A stretch of DNA of 64,000 nucleotides. Source: Ruminococcus sp. (GTDB lineage: Bacteria; Bacillota; Clostridia; Oscillospirales; Acutalibacteraceae). Position 1 is the stretch's first letter, and the number at the start of each line of letters is the position of its first letter. The DNA lies in NCBI GenBank assembly GCA_017403985.1, contig JAFRDE010000001.1, positions 1-64,000 on the forward strand, written 5' to 3'. The position numbers and the translations under genes were made by a program. The notes beneath the pieces were generated by a model, which ran no database searches, was not told the origin of the DNA, and saw nothing but the letters and a program-made list of their open reading frames with translations. This document shows positions 17,672-27,270 of the stretch, in pieces.

Positions 17672-19720
17672 TTATTTCAGCATCTTGATGATGTCGTCAT
17701 TGGGTTCCTGATCGGGGTAATCTTCCTTTGTGTCGAAGGTGCTGAAATCCGTACCGTTGATCTTATCATAGCTCTGCGCATCGACGATGATCATCGCCGA
17801 TCTGGGAGATATCAGCATATCCTGCTCAAACGGATACAGCGCCTTATCTGACGCGTTGTCCGCGTCGGCGACGACATACCAGTTTTCGGGCAGATCATAC
17901 TGCGATTTGATCTGCGGCTCGCAGGGCTTATCGGAATTGTTGATGATCACACTCATCATTTTCCATTCGCCTTCGGCGTCGTTCTTCAGCGTGAGCGAAA
18001 TACTCTGACCATTATAGACGATATAGCCGTCGTTGACAGCCTTGGTAGTGCTGTCGCGCAGGGGAGAGAAAGCCTTTCTGATTTTGATCAGCCCCTGATA
18101 ATAGCTGACAAGATTCGCGTAGCGGATCGTGCGCGCCCAGTTGATGGAATTGACCGAGTCCGGTGATTGATAGGAGTTGTGATCGCCCTTCTTGGTGCGC
18201 GCGAATTCTTCGCCCGCCAGCCAGAAGGAAATGCCGAGGGAAGAGAGCACCAGCGTCGCAGACAGCTTATTCTGAGAAAGATACAGCTGATCGTTGGTAT
18301 CGTAATCATCGCACCAGTTGGATTTCAGTATCTTATCCCACAGCGTCAGGTTATCGTGCGCGGACGCGTAGGTGATGCACTGCGAGGGCTCGTTCGCCCA
18401 GTTGCCGAAGGTGACGGACGAAGCGCCCATCATACCGGCGATCACGTTGTATGCGCTGTGCGTGGAGCCTTGGATAAAGCCCTTGCTGTCGTCGTCGGAA
18501 CCGCCCTTGATGCCGTGACGCATATCGTCGTTGAACATGCCGATGCGTGTAGAGAGCTTCTTCGCGTTGGCTTTATTACAGCAGTCCTCACCGGAGATAC
18601 CGTTTTCACCGTCGTTTGCCGTCCAGGGCTCGCCGTACATCAGGATGCGGCTGTCGATTTTGTCGAGTTCCTCGCGGATCAGGTTCATCGTTTCGATATC
18701 GTGACACGCCATCAAATCGAAGCGGAAGCCGTCGATATGATATTCGCTCGCCCAGTAAGAAAGCGAATCGATCATGAACTTGCGGAACATGATCTTATCG
18801 CTGGCGGTAACGTTGCCGCAGCCGGATGAATTCAGAAAATTGCCGTTCTGCATACGGAAGTAGTAGCCGGGAACGGTTTTTTCAAACGGAGAATGCTTGG
18901 TGGAATAAACGTGGTTATACACGACGTCCATGATAATGCCGATGCCTTCTTCATGAAGCGCCTTTACCATTTCCTTGAACTCACGGATACGCACCTCGCC
19001 GTGATACGGGTCGGTGGAGTAGGAGCCCTCGGGAACGTTGTAGTTGACGGGATCATAGCCCCAGTTATATTCCACGCCGGTCGCCTCGTTGACGGAGCCG
19101 AAATCAAATACGGGATTCAGCTGGACATGAGTGACGCCGAGCTTTTTCAGATAATTGACGCAGGTAGGATAATCGGAAAAGGGGATGCAGGTGTTCTTTT
19201 CGGTAAAAGCCAAAAACTTGCCGCGATGATCCTTGCTGACGCCGGAGGTGTCGGAGGATGAGAAGTCGCGGACATGCACTTCCCAGATGATCGCGTCGTT
19301 CGGCTTATCGGGTACGACATGGCGGTCGTTTTCCCAGCCTTCGGGGTTGGTCTCCCACAGATTGACGACCTCGGAGCGCATGGAATTGACGCCGACAGCC
19401 CTGGAGTAGACGTCCTGTGTCTCGCAGGTGCCTTTTTCGGTCTTGATGACATAGGTATAATAGGTATGATTCAGATCGCCGTCGATGTAAGCCGACCACA
19501 CGCCGGTCGCTGCGTCGAACAGCATCTGTCTGATGCTCAGCACCTGTGCGCCCTGCTCATAAAAGGAGCCGGTGGAATAGAGCTTTAACAGCACCTGTTC
19601 AGCCGACGGAGCCCACACCTTGAATGTGGTGCCATCCTGGGTATAGGTATAACCTAAATCGTTGCCTTCATAAGTATTGTAGATATCGGATTTATTGCAA
19701 TAAAACGCGTTGGTACCCAT
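17672..19720 (-). CDS. pulA: Type I pullulanase (GH13, cytoplasmic)
   Basis: 682 residues. An N-terminal CBM48-type domain (TYTQDGTTFKVWAPSAEQVLLKLY) precedes a GH13 barrel with the type I pullulanase mark YNWGYDPVNYNVPEGSYSTDP (split at YNWGYDP), region I IIMDVVYNH, nucleophile Asp near 332 in DGFRFDLM, acid Glu near 363 in MYGEPW, and SAHDNLTLWDK near 455. It cleaves alpha-1,6 bonds of pullulan or branched oligosaccharides. No signal peptide, so it acts on imported maltodextrins or glycogen. The start at 19720 follows AGAGAGG; earlier in-frame codons have no site. It complements the secreted amylase at 56165. Confidence 0.94.
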   Translation of the reverse strand: MGTNAFYCNKSDIYNTYEGNDLGYTYTQDGTTFKVWAPSAEQVLLKLYSTGSFYEQGAQVLSIRQMLFDAATGVWSAYIDGDLNHTYYTYVIKTEKGTCETQDVYSRAVGVNSMRSEVVNLWETNPEGWENDRHVVPDKPNDAIIWEVHVRDFSSSDTSGVSKDHRGKFLAFTEKNTCIPFSDYPTCVNYLKKLGVTHVQLNPVFDFGSVNEATGVEYNWGYDPVNYNVPEGSYSTDPYHGEVRIREFKEMVKALHEEGIGIIMDVVYNHVYSTKHSPFEKTVPGYYFRMQNGNFLNSSGCGNVTASDKIMFRKFMIDSLSYWASEYHIDGFRFDLMACHDIETMNLIREELDKIDSRILMYGEPWTANDGENGISGEDCCNKANAKKLSTRIGMFNDDMRHGIKGGSDDDSKGFIQGSTHSAYNVIAGMMGASSVTFGNWANEPSQCITYASAHDNLTLWDKILKSNWCDDYDTNDQLYLSQNKLSATLVLSSLGISFWLAGEEFARTKKGDHNSYQSPDSVNSINWARTIRYANLVSYYQGLIKIRKAFSPLRDSTTKAVNDGYIVYNGQSISLTLKNDAEGEWKMMSVIINNSDKPCEPQIKSQYDLPENWYVVADADNASDKALYPFEQDMLISPRSAMIIVDAQSYDKINGTDFSTFDTKEDYPDQEPNDDIIKMLK

Positions 19721-19764
19721 TGCAAAGCCTCTCTTTCTACGGATTAATATTTTCTGTCCACGAT

Positions 19765-19793
19765 ATTTTATCATTATTCGATTTCATTTTCAA
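19765..19793 (-). promoter_or_regulatory. Promoter of the pullulanase gene
   Basis: On the minus strand TTGAAA (19793-19788), 17 bp, TAAAAT (19770-19765), with TG before the -10. It is 45 bp from the chosen start. Confidence 0.6.
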
Positions 19794-19944
19794 CAATTAT
19801 TGATTGGCTGTAATCTTTTTGCCGCAAATTCCGTTCTTATTAATAAAATATTGTTAAAAAATTAGTAAATCTGTCAATAGTCGAATAGTTATTTTTTGCC
19901 CTGTTTGTTATATTTTATGATTGTACGATCGTTGTGTTCCGTTA

Positions 19945-19973
19945 TTTACAAATTTTGACCGATATGTTATAAT
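19945..19973 (+). promoter_or_regulatory. Promoter of the nusB operon
   Basis: TTTACA (19945-19950), 17 bp, TATAAT (19968-19973) with TG before the -10. It drives nusB and the three overlapping or adjacent genes after it. The 150 bases between this and the pullulanase promoter are AT-rich, and I see nothing else in them. Confidence 0.65.
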
Positions 19974-20007
19974 AAAAACGCAACAAAAAGGAAAGCGAGG
20001 GACGTCT

Positions 20008-20445
20008 ATGTGTGACGAGAACACAGCGCGTTCTGAAAACAGGAACAATATCTCACGGTATAAAAAGCGTGAACAGGCTTTTTTTCTGTGTTTTGAAGCC
20101 TTATTTACCGATGCGGACATCGACGAGATCGCCGATAACGCGGGTGACGCGAGGGATGAATTTCTCAGCGATCATGCGATTGATTGCGCGAAAGGCGTCG
20201 TTGATCATAAGGATGTCATCGACGAGAAAATCTCTGCTAACCTTAAGCAAGGTTGGAAGATCAGCCGCATATCAAAGGTTTCACTCGCATTGATGCGCGT
20301 GGCGGTCTACGAGATGCTGTACATGGATGATATCCCTGTCTCAGTATCCATCAACGAGGCGGTTGAGCTCTCCAAAAAATACACGAGCGAGGAAGATACC
20401 GCCTTTATCAACGGCGTTTTAGGCGCTGTAGCGAAGTCGTTATGA
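20008..20445 (+). CDS. nusB: Transcription antitermination factor NusB
   Basis: 145 residues. All-helical NusB fold: KKREQAFFLCFEALF at the start and RISKVSLALMRVAVYEMLYMDDIPVSVSINEAVELSKKY near the end, followed by FINGVLGAV. It binds boxA RNA with NusE/S10 in rRNA antitermination. ATG 20008 has GCGAGGGACG upstream. Its stop overlaps the next start as ATGA. Confidence 0.95.
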   Translation: MCDENTARSENRNNISRYKKREQAFFLCFEALFTDADIDEIADNAGDARDEFLSDHAIDCAKGVVDHKDVIDEKISANLKQGWKISRISKVSLALMRVAVYEMLYMDDIPVSVSINEAVELSKKYTSEEDTAFINGVLGAVAKSL

Positions 20446-21374
20446 GTGTTTATCTCGGGATAGATACCAGCAACTATACTACTTCCGTCTGTCTGTATGA
20501 CTCCGACAGCGGTGAAGCGGTATCAAAGCGAAAGCTCCTTCCCGTCAAAGACGGCGAATGCGGATTGCGCCAGAGCGACGCGGTATTTCATCATGTGCAG
20601 CAATTGCCGGCGATGTTTGAAGAAGCCTTTGACGGGTTTTCGGATGAGATCAGGGCGATCGGCGTGTCCGATAAGCCCCGCTCTGTCGAGGGCTCCTATA
20701 TGCCGTGCTTTACTGTCGGAACGACTGCGGCGAATATCCTCGCGTCTGTATTGAAAGTGCCCGTATATCGCTTTTCGCATCAGCAGGGTCATATCGCCGC
20801 GGCGCTGTACAGCGTCGATCGCTTTGACCTGCTCAATAAAAAACATATCGCTTTCCATGTCAGCGGCGGCACGACCGAAGCCCTGTTGGTCAACGGATCG
20901 GACGGTTTTATCACAACGGAACTGATCGCAAAGACGCTTGACCTCAACGCCGGCCAGCTGATCGATCGCGTCGGCGTGATGCTGGGGCTTCATTTCCCGT
21001 GCGGAAAAGAACTGGAACAGCTCGCTATGCAGTGTGATGAACCGATCAAGGTGAAAGCGACGCTGAAAGGCATGGACTGCTGTCTCAGCGGCGGTCAGAA
21101 TATCGCCGAAAAGCTGTTGAAGGAGGGCAAAAGCCCCTCTTATATCGCGCGCTATACGATGGAATTCATCAGCGCCGCGATCTCAGGCATGAGCGACCGT
21201 ATCCGTGAGGCGTACGGCGATCTGCCGTTCGTTTACGCGGGCGGTGTGATGTCTGATTTGATCATTCGGGACAAGCTCAGATCACAGTATGAATGTGTAT
21301 TTGCGCTGCCTGAGTTTTCCTGCGATAACGCGGCGGGTATTGCGGTACTCGCGTATATGAAGGATTGTTATTAA
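20442..21374 (+). CDS. TsaD/Kae1-like protein (paralogue of the tRNA t6A enzyme)
   Basis: 310 residues. ASKHA-fold protein with YLGIDTSNYTTS at the start, metal-ligand pair His113/His117 in SHQQGHIAAAL, HVSGGTTEAL, and a final VYAGGVMSDLIIR. True TsaD is about 340 residues and has different flanking motifs (KDPR-type), so this looks like the shorter clostridial paralogue rather than TsaD itself. Whether it takes part in t6A synthesis is unknown. Sits between nusB and xseA, overlapping both, so it is translationally coupled. Confidence 0.8.
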   Translation: MSVYLGIDTSNYTTSVCLYDSDSGEAVSKRKLLPVKDGECGLRQSDAVFHHVQQLPAMFEEAFDGFSDEIRAIGVSDKPRSVEGSYMPCFTVGTTAANILASVLKVPVYRFSHQQGHIAAALYSVDRFDLLNKKHIAFHVSGGTTEALLVNGSDGFITTELIAKTLDLNAGQLIDRVGVMLGLHFPCGKELEQLAMQCDEPIKVKATLKGMDCCLSGGQNIAEKLLKEGKSPSYIARYTMEFISAAISGMSDRIREAYGDLPFVYAGGVMSDLIIRDKLRSQYECVFALPEFSCDNAAGIAVLAYMKDCY

Positions 21375-22567
21375 TGATCACACCGAAGGTTTTTACCGTA
21401 TCACAGCTCAATTCCCGTATCGCAAACCTGATCTCGTCCGATCAGGAACTGAAGATGATATTCATCGAGGGAGAGCTGTCAAATGTGAATATCAACGCCA
21501 AAAGCGGTCACCTGTACTTTTCACTGAAGGATAAGGACAGTGTGATCCGTGCCGTCATGTTCTCATGGAGCGTTCGTAATCTGAAGTTCCGACCGGCAGC
21601 GGGGATGAAGGTCATCATGCGCGCGCAGGTGACGGTCTATGAGCCGGGCGGTCAGTATCAGCTGCGTGTCGAGGATATGCAGCCCGACGGCGTAGGCGTG
21701 CGCGCGCTGCAGCTGGAAGAGCTGAAACAAAAGCTGGATAAAGAAGGGTTGTTTGACCCTGCGCATAAGAAGCCGATCCCCGCATTCCCGAAGACTGTCG
21801 GAATCATTACTTCGCCTACCGGCGCCGCGCTTCGCGATATCATGGATATCATCGGAAGGCGTTATCCTTGTGTAGACCTGGTGCTTGCGCCTGTGTTGGT
21901 ACAGGGTGAAGAAGCGCCCGCACAGCTGATACGCGCGGTGGATCTTTTCTCTGAGCATAAAGCCGCCGACGTGATCATCATCGGCAGAGGCGGCGGTTCG
22001 GCGGAGGATCTGTGGGCGTTCAACGACGAAGGACTCGCACGAGCAATCTATCGCTGCGAGATCCCCGTTATTTCCGCCGTAGGACATGAAACGGATACCA
22101 CCATATGCGATTTCGTCAGCGATCTGCGCGCGCCGACTCCGTCCGCCGCGGCTGAGCTGGCGGTACCGAACCGGGTCGATCTGCTTGAAAATGTTCAAAA
22201 CTTGCTTCGCCAGTCGATCTATACCGTCAATAAACAGATCGATATCAGACAGCAGGACGCCGAGAAACTGAGCGAACTGGTGTCGGCTTATTCTCCGCTG
22301 GAATCAGTGATCAGAGATCGAGAACTGGTCGATTCTTTCGCTGTCAGAGCGTCCAACGCCGCGAATCACGGTATGGATTCCGTATCCGCCCGTTCGAAAG
22401 AGCTGTTCACCAAGGTTGAGGCTCTGAATCCCATCGCCGTTCTGAACCGCGGCTTTGCCTATATCACACAAGACGATAATAACGTCAGTTCCGTTCATGA
22501 CGTCAAAAGCGGAGACATTATCGACGTCAGACTGAAGGACGGCAGTTTTTCCGCAAAAGTCGAATAA
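21374..22567 (+). CDS. xseA: Exodeoxyribonuclease VII large subunit
   Basis: 397 residues. N-terminal OB domain (FTVSQLNSRIANLI ... FIEGELSNVNINAKSGHLYFSLKD), then the catalytic domain (GIITSPTGAALRDIM, IIIGRGGGSAEDLWAFNDE, SAVGHETDTTICDFVSDLRAPTPSAAAEL) and a coiled-coil tail. Degrades single-stranded DNA in repair. ATG 21374 overlaps the previous stop (TAATG), with GAAGGA upstream. The small subunit gene xseB, commonly next, is absent here: only 43 bases separate this gene from dnaE. Confidence 0.95.
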   Translation: MITPKVFTVSQLNSRIANLISSDQELKMIFIEGELSNVNINAKSGHLYFSLKDKDSVIRAVMFSWSVRNLKFRPAAGMKVIMRAQVTVYEPGGQYQLRVEDMQPDGVGVRALQLEELKQKLDKEGLFDPAHKKPIPAFPKTVGIITSPTGAALRDIMDIIGRRYPCVDLVLAPVLVQGEEAPAQLIRAVDLFSEHKAADVIIIGRGGGSAEDLWAFNDEGLARAIYRCEIPVISAVGHETDTTICDFVSDLRAPTPSAAAELAVPNRVDLLENVQNLLRQSIYTVNKQIDIRQQDAEKLSELVSAYSPLESVIRDRELVDSFAVRASNAANHGMDSVSARSKELFTKVEALNPIAVLNRGFAYITQDDNNVSSVHDVKSGDIIDVRLKDGSFSAKVE

Positions 22568-22610
22568 ATCTGATATATTTTGATTAAGCATTGAATAAGT
22601 GAAGAGGAAT

Positions 22611-25600
22611 ATGAAGAATATGAAACCGTTTACACACCTGCATGTACACACCGAATACAGCTTATTGGACGGCGCGTGCCGCATCTCCCGCCTTGTCAAA
22701 CGGGCGAAGGAGCTCGGACAAAACGCGCTCGCGATAACGGATCACGGGGTCATGTACGGTGTGATTGATTTTTATAAAGAATGTCAGAAGCAGGGAATCA
22801 AACCGATCATCGGCTGTGAGGTCTATGTCGCGCCCCGTTCCCGCTTTGACAGGACAGTTGAACACGACCGCAATTATTATCATCTGATCCTGTTATGTGA
22901 AAACGAGACCGGGTATCATAATCTGATGAAAATGGTGTCTCTCGGCTTTACCGAGGGCTTTTACAGCAAGCCGCGTATCGACCGCGAGCTGATCGAAAAG
23001 CATCATGAGGGTTTGATCTGCCTGTCGGCGTGCATGTCGGGAGAAGTGTCGAAAAAGCTCCTTGCAGACGAACCCGACGCCGCTCTGGAAGCCGCGCGGT
23101 ATTATCAGCATATTTTCGGCAGGGATAATTATTTTATCGAGCTGCAGAATCATGGGATCGAAGAACAGCAGAAGCTGAATATTGACCTGTTCCGTATCGC
23201 GAAGCAGATCGGAGCGGGATTGGTCGTGACCAACGACTGCCACTATGTCAACAAAGAGGACGCTGAGCTGCACGATATCCTGCTGTGTCTCCAGACCGGC
23301 AGTAAGATCAATGATAAAAAAATGGGCTTTGAGACGGAGGAATTCTATCTCAAAAGCGAGGAAGAGATGCACGCGATGTTCAGCAGCGTCGATGAGGCGT
23401 TTGAAAATACCGCCGCGATCGCCGAACGCTGTCATGTAGAATTTGAATTCGGCAAACGCAAGCTCCCTGATTTTAAAACGCCGAATAACGAGGATCACTA
23501 CGAATACTTCCGCCGGCACTGTTACGACGGCTTATACCGTCGTTACGGAAATGATCCCGACACGTTGCTGATCGAACGCCTCGAGTACGAGATGTCCGTC
23601 ATCAAAAAGATGGGCTTTGTCGATTACTTTTTGATCGTCAACGATTTCGTACAGTACGCGAAGAGCAGAGATATCCCCGTAGGACCCGGCAGAGGCTCCG
23701 GCGCGGGTTCTCTTTGCGCTTATTGTATCGGTATCACCAGTATCGATCCGATCAAATATGATCTCCTGTTCGAGCGCTTTCTGAATCCCGAGCGTGTCAG
23801 CATGCCGGATTTTGATATCGACTTTTGCAAGGAGCGCCGCGGCGAGGTCATCGACTACGTCATCCGCAAGTACGGCGCCGACCATGTGGCTCAGATCGTT
23901 GCTTTCGGTACCATGCAGGCGCGCGGCGCGGTCAGAGACGTCGGCAGAGTGCTGGATATTCCGTATGCGACCGTGGATAAGATCGCGAAAATGATCCCTA
24001 ACAGCATCGATATGACGATCGACAGGGCGATGACCATGTCCGCTGAGCTCAGACAGTGTTATCAGCAGGATGAAACGGTGAAGCAGATCATCAACGTCGC
24101 GAAAGCGCTGGAAGGCGTTCCGCGCAATATCACCATGCATGCCGCCGGAGTCGTTATCACCGACCGGCCGGTCAGTGATTATGTTCCTCTGGCGACTTCT
24201 TCCGACGTTGTCCTGACGCAGTTCACCATGACGGCGCTTGAAGAGCTCGGACTGCTGAAGATGGATTTCCTCGGCTTGCGCAATCTGACTGTCATCCGTG
24301 ATGCGGAAACGATGATCCGCAGACGTGAGCCTGATTTCAGTATCGATAACATCGATTACGACGATAAAGCGGTATACGATATGTTCTCTGCCGGCTATAC
24401 GGACGGCGTATTTCAGTTTGAGAGCGGCGGTATGAAGAATGTGCTTGTTCAGCTCAAGCCCGAACGCTTCGAGGACCTGATCGCTGTTATTTCTCTGTAT
24501 CGTCCGGGCCCGATGGAATCGATCCCGACTTATATCCGCAACCGCCACCATCCGGAGCAGATCACCTATAAGCATCCGCTCTTAGAGCCGATACTCATCG
24601 TGACCAACGGCTGTATCGTCTATCAGGAGCAGGTCATGCAGATCTTCCGCTCGCTCGCCGGTTATTCGCTCGGCAGAGCGGATATCGTGCGCCGCGCCAT
24701 GAGCAAGAAAAAACACAACGTCATGGAACGCGAAAAGCAGATTTTTATCCACGGTCTTGTGAATGAGAAAGGCGAGGTCGAGGTGGAAGGCTGCCTCAGG
24801 CGCGGTATCGACGAGCGCACGGCGCTGTCGATCTTTGCCGAGATGGAGAGCTTTGCCTCCTACGCCTTCAACAAAAGCCACGCCGCCTCCTACGCCGTCG
24901 TATCCTATCAGACAGCCTATCTGAAATGCCGCTATAAGCGTGAGTACATGGCGGCGCTGCTGTCTTCCGTGATCGATAATCAGAACAAGACCGCCGTCTA
25001 TATCGGCGAGTGCCATCGCCTGAGTATCGCCGTGCTGCCGCCGAGCGTCAATGAAAGCGACAGTAAGTACACGGTTTCGTCCGGCAATATCCGATTCGGC
25101 TTATCCGCTGTTAAGAATCTCGGACTGTCGTTTATCGCGGCGATCATCAATGAACGCCGATTAAAGCCTTATGAATCATATTATGATTTTTGCAGACGGC
25201 TCAACGGTAAGGGGCTGAATGCCCGTTCTCTCGAAAGCCTGATCAAATGCGGCGCGCTCGATAATCTCGGCCATAACCGACGCGAGATGCTGGCGGTATC
25301 CAAGACGATCCTTGACGATCTGGAATATGAACGGCGTATGGGCGGCACGGATCAGATCTCGCTCTTTGATTTAGGCGGAAGCAATACCGCCTCTGAGATC
25401 GCGATCCCCGATCTGGAGGAATTTCCGCTGATCGAGCTGCTCAATATGGAAAAGGAAGTCGCGGGCATGTATCTCAGCGGTCATCCGCTCGACGAGTATG
25501 CTTCATTCGCCGGGAAAATCCGCGCAGACAGAATCAGCGACATACTGGATCCCGACAACGATCGGTATTCCGACCGCTGTAAAGTGAAGCTGATCGCGTC

Positions 25601-26147
25601 GGTCAACAAGAACAAGACGCAGATCACGAAGAACAACAAGATGATGGCTTTTACCGAGGTGGAGGACCGTTTCGGCGTTTGTGAGGTCATTGTTTTCCCG
25701 AATGTGCTGGAAGAATCGCGTGACGCGCTGTATCCCGGCGCTATTGTTGAGATCAACGGTACTCTGAGCATGAAGGAAGAGGAGGAGCCGCGTGTATTAG
25801 CGGATAAGATCACCGCGCTGCCACCCGCGTCTCAGCTGAAGGATTATTCACCCGAAAGGGGAAAACCGGATGTGCGACCGACCGGAGTAAAACAGCCGGC
25901 GGATCGCGATCGAAAGCCGCTTCAAGGTCAAACATTATATCTTCGCGTACCGTCACTTGACAGCATACAGTATCGCAAAGCGAAGAACATCCTTGAGATA
26001 TTCGGCGGTAATACGCGCGTTATCTTCTATCTGAGTGAAACGAAAGAGAAGCTGCTCGCTCCGCGCAGTCTGTGGACGGCTGTGAATCCCACGATGATGG
26101 GGGAACTGAGCTTTCAGCTGGGCGAGGAAAACGTCGTCTTGAAATAA
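22611..26147 (+). CDS. dnaE: DNA polymerase III alpha subunit DnaE
   Basis: 1178 residues. PHP domain at the N-terminus (HLHVHTEYSLLDGACR), C-family polymerase core with PGRGSGAGSLCAY and the catalytic PDFDIDFCKERR, tandem helix-hairpin-helix region, and C-terminal OB domain. Works with PolC, whose gene is at 50476; in Firmicutes DnaE extends RNA primers before handing over to PolC. The start could be 22599 (GTG), 22611 or 22620; AAGAGG at 22602-22607 supports 22611 or 22620. Confidence 0.95.
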   Translation: MKNMKPFTHLHVHTEYSLLDGACRISRLVKRAKELGQNALAITDHGVMYGVIDFYKECQKQGIKPIIGCEVYVAPRSRFDRTVEHDRNYYHLILLCENETGYHNLMKMVSLGFTEGFYSKPRIDRELIEKHHEGLICLSACMSGEVSKKLLADEPDAALEAARYYQHIFGRDNYFIELQNHGIEEQQKLNIDLFRIAKQIGAGLVVTNDCHYVNKEDAELHDILLCLQTGSKINDKKMGFETEEFYLKSEEEMHAMFSSVDEAFENTAAIAERCHVEFEFGKRKLPDFKTPNNEDHYEYFRRHCYDGLYRRYGNDPDTLLIERLEYEMSVIKKMGFVDYFLIVNDFVQYAKSRDIPVGPGRGSGAGSLCAYCIGITSIDPIKYDLLFERFLNPERVSMPDFDIDFCKERRGEVIDYVIRKYGADHVAQIVAFGTMQARGAVRDVGRVLDIPYATVDKIAKMIPNSIDMTIDRAMTMSAELRQCYQQDETVKQIINVAKALEGVPRNITMHAAGVVITDRPVSDYVPLATSSDVVLTQFTMTALEELGLLKMDFLGLRNLTVIRDAETMIRRREPDFSIDNIDYDDKAVYDMFSAGYTDGVFQFESGGMKNVLVQLKPERFEDLIAVISLYRPGPMESIPTYIRNRHHPEQITYKHPLLEPILIVTNGCIVYQEQVMQIFRSLAGYSLGRADIVRRAMSKKKHNVMEREKQIFIHGLVNEKGEVEVEGCLRRGIDERTALSIFAEMESFASYAFNKSHAASYAVVSYQTAYLKCRYKREYMAALLSSVIDNQNKTAVYIGECHRLSIAVLPPSVNESDSKYTVSSGNIRFGLSAVKNLGLSFIAAIINERRLKPYESYYDFCRRLNGKGLNARSLESLIKCGALDNLGHNRREMLAVSKTILDDLEYERRMGGTDQISLFDLGGSNTASEIAIPDLEEFPLIELLNMEKEVAGMYLSGHPLDEYASFAGKIRADRISDILDPDNDRYSDRCKVKLIASVNKNKTQITKNNKMMAFTEVEDRFGVCEVIVFPNVLEESRDALYPGAIVEINGTLSMKEEEEPRVLADKITALPPASQLKDYSPERGKPDVRPTGVKQPADRDRKPLQGQTLYLRVPSLDSIQYRKAKNILEIFGGNTRVIFYLSETKEKLLAPRSLWTAVNPTMMGELSFQLGEENVVLK

Positions 26148-26152
26148 TAACA

Positions 26153-26190
26153 GGGAAGGATCGTCCGGTTTGGCTGATCCTTCCCGATTT
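26153..26190 (+). terminator. Terminator after dnaE
   Basis: GGGAAGGATC (26153-26162) pairs perfectly with GATCCTTCCC (26176-26185), followed by GATTTTCTTT. Confidence 0.8.
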
Positions 26191-26215
26191 TCTTTGATGA
26201 ATTTTGTATAAATAC

Positions 26216-26245
26216 TTGATTCTGCCATATATTTTGTATTATAAT
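26216..26245 (+). promoter_or_regulatory. Promoter of pfkA
   Basis: TTGATT (26216-26221), 18 bp, TATAAT (26240-26245). The leader is about 35 nt and ends in GAGGAGG. Confidence 0.6.
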
Positions 26246-26284
26246 ATATTCGTATAAATTTTTATTCTTTGAGGAGGCATTATT

Positions 26285-27250
26285 ATGGCGAAATCATTAG
26301 CAGTATTAACCAGCGGCGGCGACGCGCCGGGCATGAACGCGGCGGTCAGAGCGGTCGTTCGAGCCGGCATCAACAGCGGCTTTCAGGTTTACGGTGTCTT
26401 TAAAGGCTATAACGGATTGTTGAATCACGACGTCAAGGAGATGGGACTTCGCTCCGTTTCCGATATCCTCAGCCGCGGAGGTACTATTCTGTATACAGCC
26501 CGCAGCAAGAAGTTCGTGCAGGTGGAATATCAGAAGCAGGCGGCTGATTACTGCCGTTCGCTCGGTATCGAGGGTCTGGTCGTCATCGGCGGCGACGGTT
26601 CCTTCCGCGGCGCGAGAGCGCTTACCAATCAGGGAATTCCCTGTGTTGCGATTCCCGGCACCATCGACAACGATATCGCGTGCACCGACTACACGATCGG
26701 TTTTGATACCGCGATGAATACCGCCGTCGAGATGATCGATAAGATCCGCGACACCGCACAGAGCCACGATCGCTGCTCTGTCGTTGAGGTCATGGGCCGT
26801 CACTGCGGCGATATCGCTCTGGAGACCGGTATCGCGGTCGGCGCGACCTCCATCATCGTTCCCGAGGTGGAATATGATCTGGAGCGCGATGTGATCACCC
26901 GCATTTATGAGCAGAAGGATACCGGCAAGAAGCACTTTATCGTTATCGTAGCGGAAGGCGTCGGCGGCTCTCAGGAGATCTCTCATTACATCCAGCACCG
27001 CACCGGAATCGAGACGCGCGCGACCATCCTCGGTCACGTTCAGCGCGGCGGTTCCCCGACCCTGCGCGATCGCGTCATGGCTACCAAGATGGGCGTCGCG
27101 GCGGTCGATCTGCTCGCTAAGGGTATCGGCAACCGTGTTATTGCTTCTCACGCCGGCAAGATCGTCGACTACGATATCACCGAGGCGCTGGATATGCCTC
27201 GTCAGTTCAACAAGGATCTTTATGATATCGCGATGAAGGTTTCGATCTGA
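26285..27250 (+). CDS. pfkA: 6-phosphofructokinase
   Basis: 321 residues, standard length for the ATP-dependent bacterial enzyme. Motifs: LTSGGDAPGMNAAVRAVVR, GGDGSFRGA (ATP/Mg), PGTIDNDIACTD with the catalytic Asp, GFDTA, and EVMGRHCGDIA. Commits fructose-6-phosphate to glycolysis. GAGGAGG precedes the start. It is followed after 20 bases by the MORN-repeat gene. Confidence 0.97.
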   Translation: MAKSLAVLTSGGDAPGMNAAVRAVVRAGINSGFQVYGVFKGYNGLLNHDVKEMGLRSVSDILSRGGTILYTARSKKFVQVEYQKQAADYCRSLGIEGLVVIGGDGSFRGARALTNQGIPCVAIPGTIDNDIACTDYTIGFDTAMNTAVEMIDKIRDTAQSHDRCSVVEVMGRHCGDIALETGIAVGATSIIVPEVEYDLERDVITRIYEQKDTGKKHFIVIVAEGVGGSQEISHYIQHRTGIETRATILGHVQRGGSPTLRDRVMATKMGVAAVDLLAKGIGNRVIASHAGKIVDYDITEALDMPRQFNKDLYDIAMKVSI

Positions 27251-27270
27251 TCGCTTTATTTCGATAAGAT

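Noticed and set aside
23532-24575. 347-residue frame antisense to dnaE
   Set aside because: Composition (His, Asp, Arg rich) is typical of the shadow of a codon-biased gene; dnaE is certain on the other strand. Same for 35932-37032 opposite ntpA, 56159-57358 opposite the amylase and 18167-18829 opposite pullulanase.
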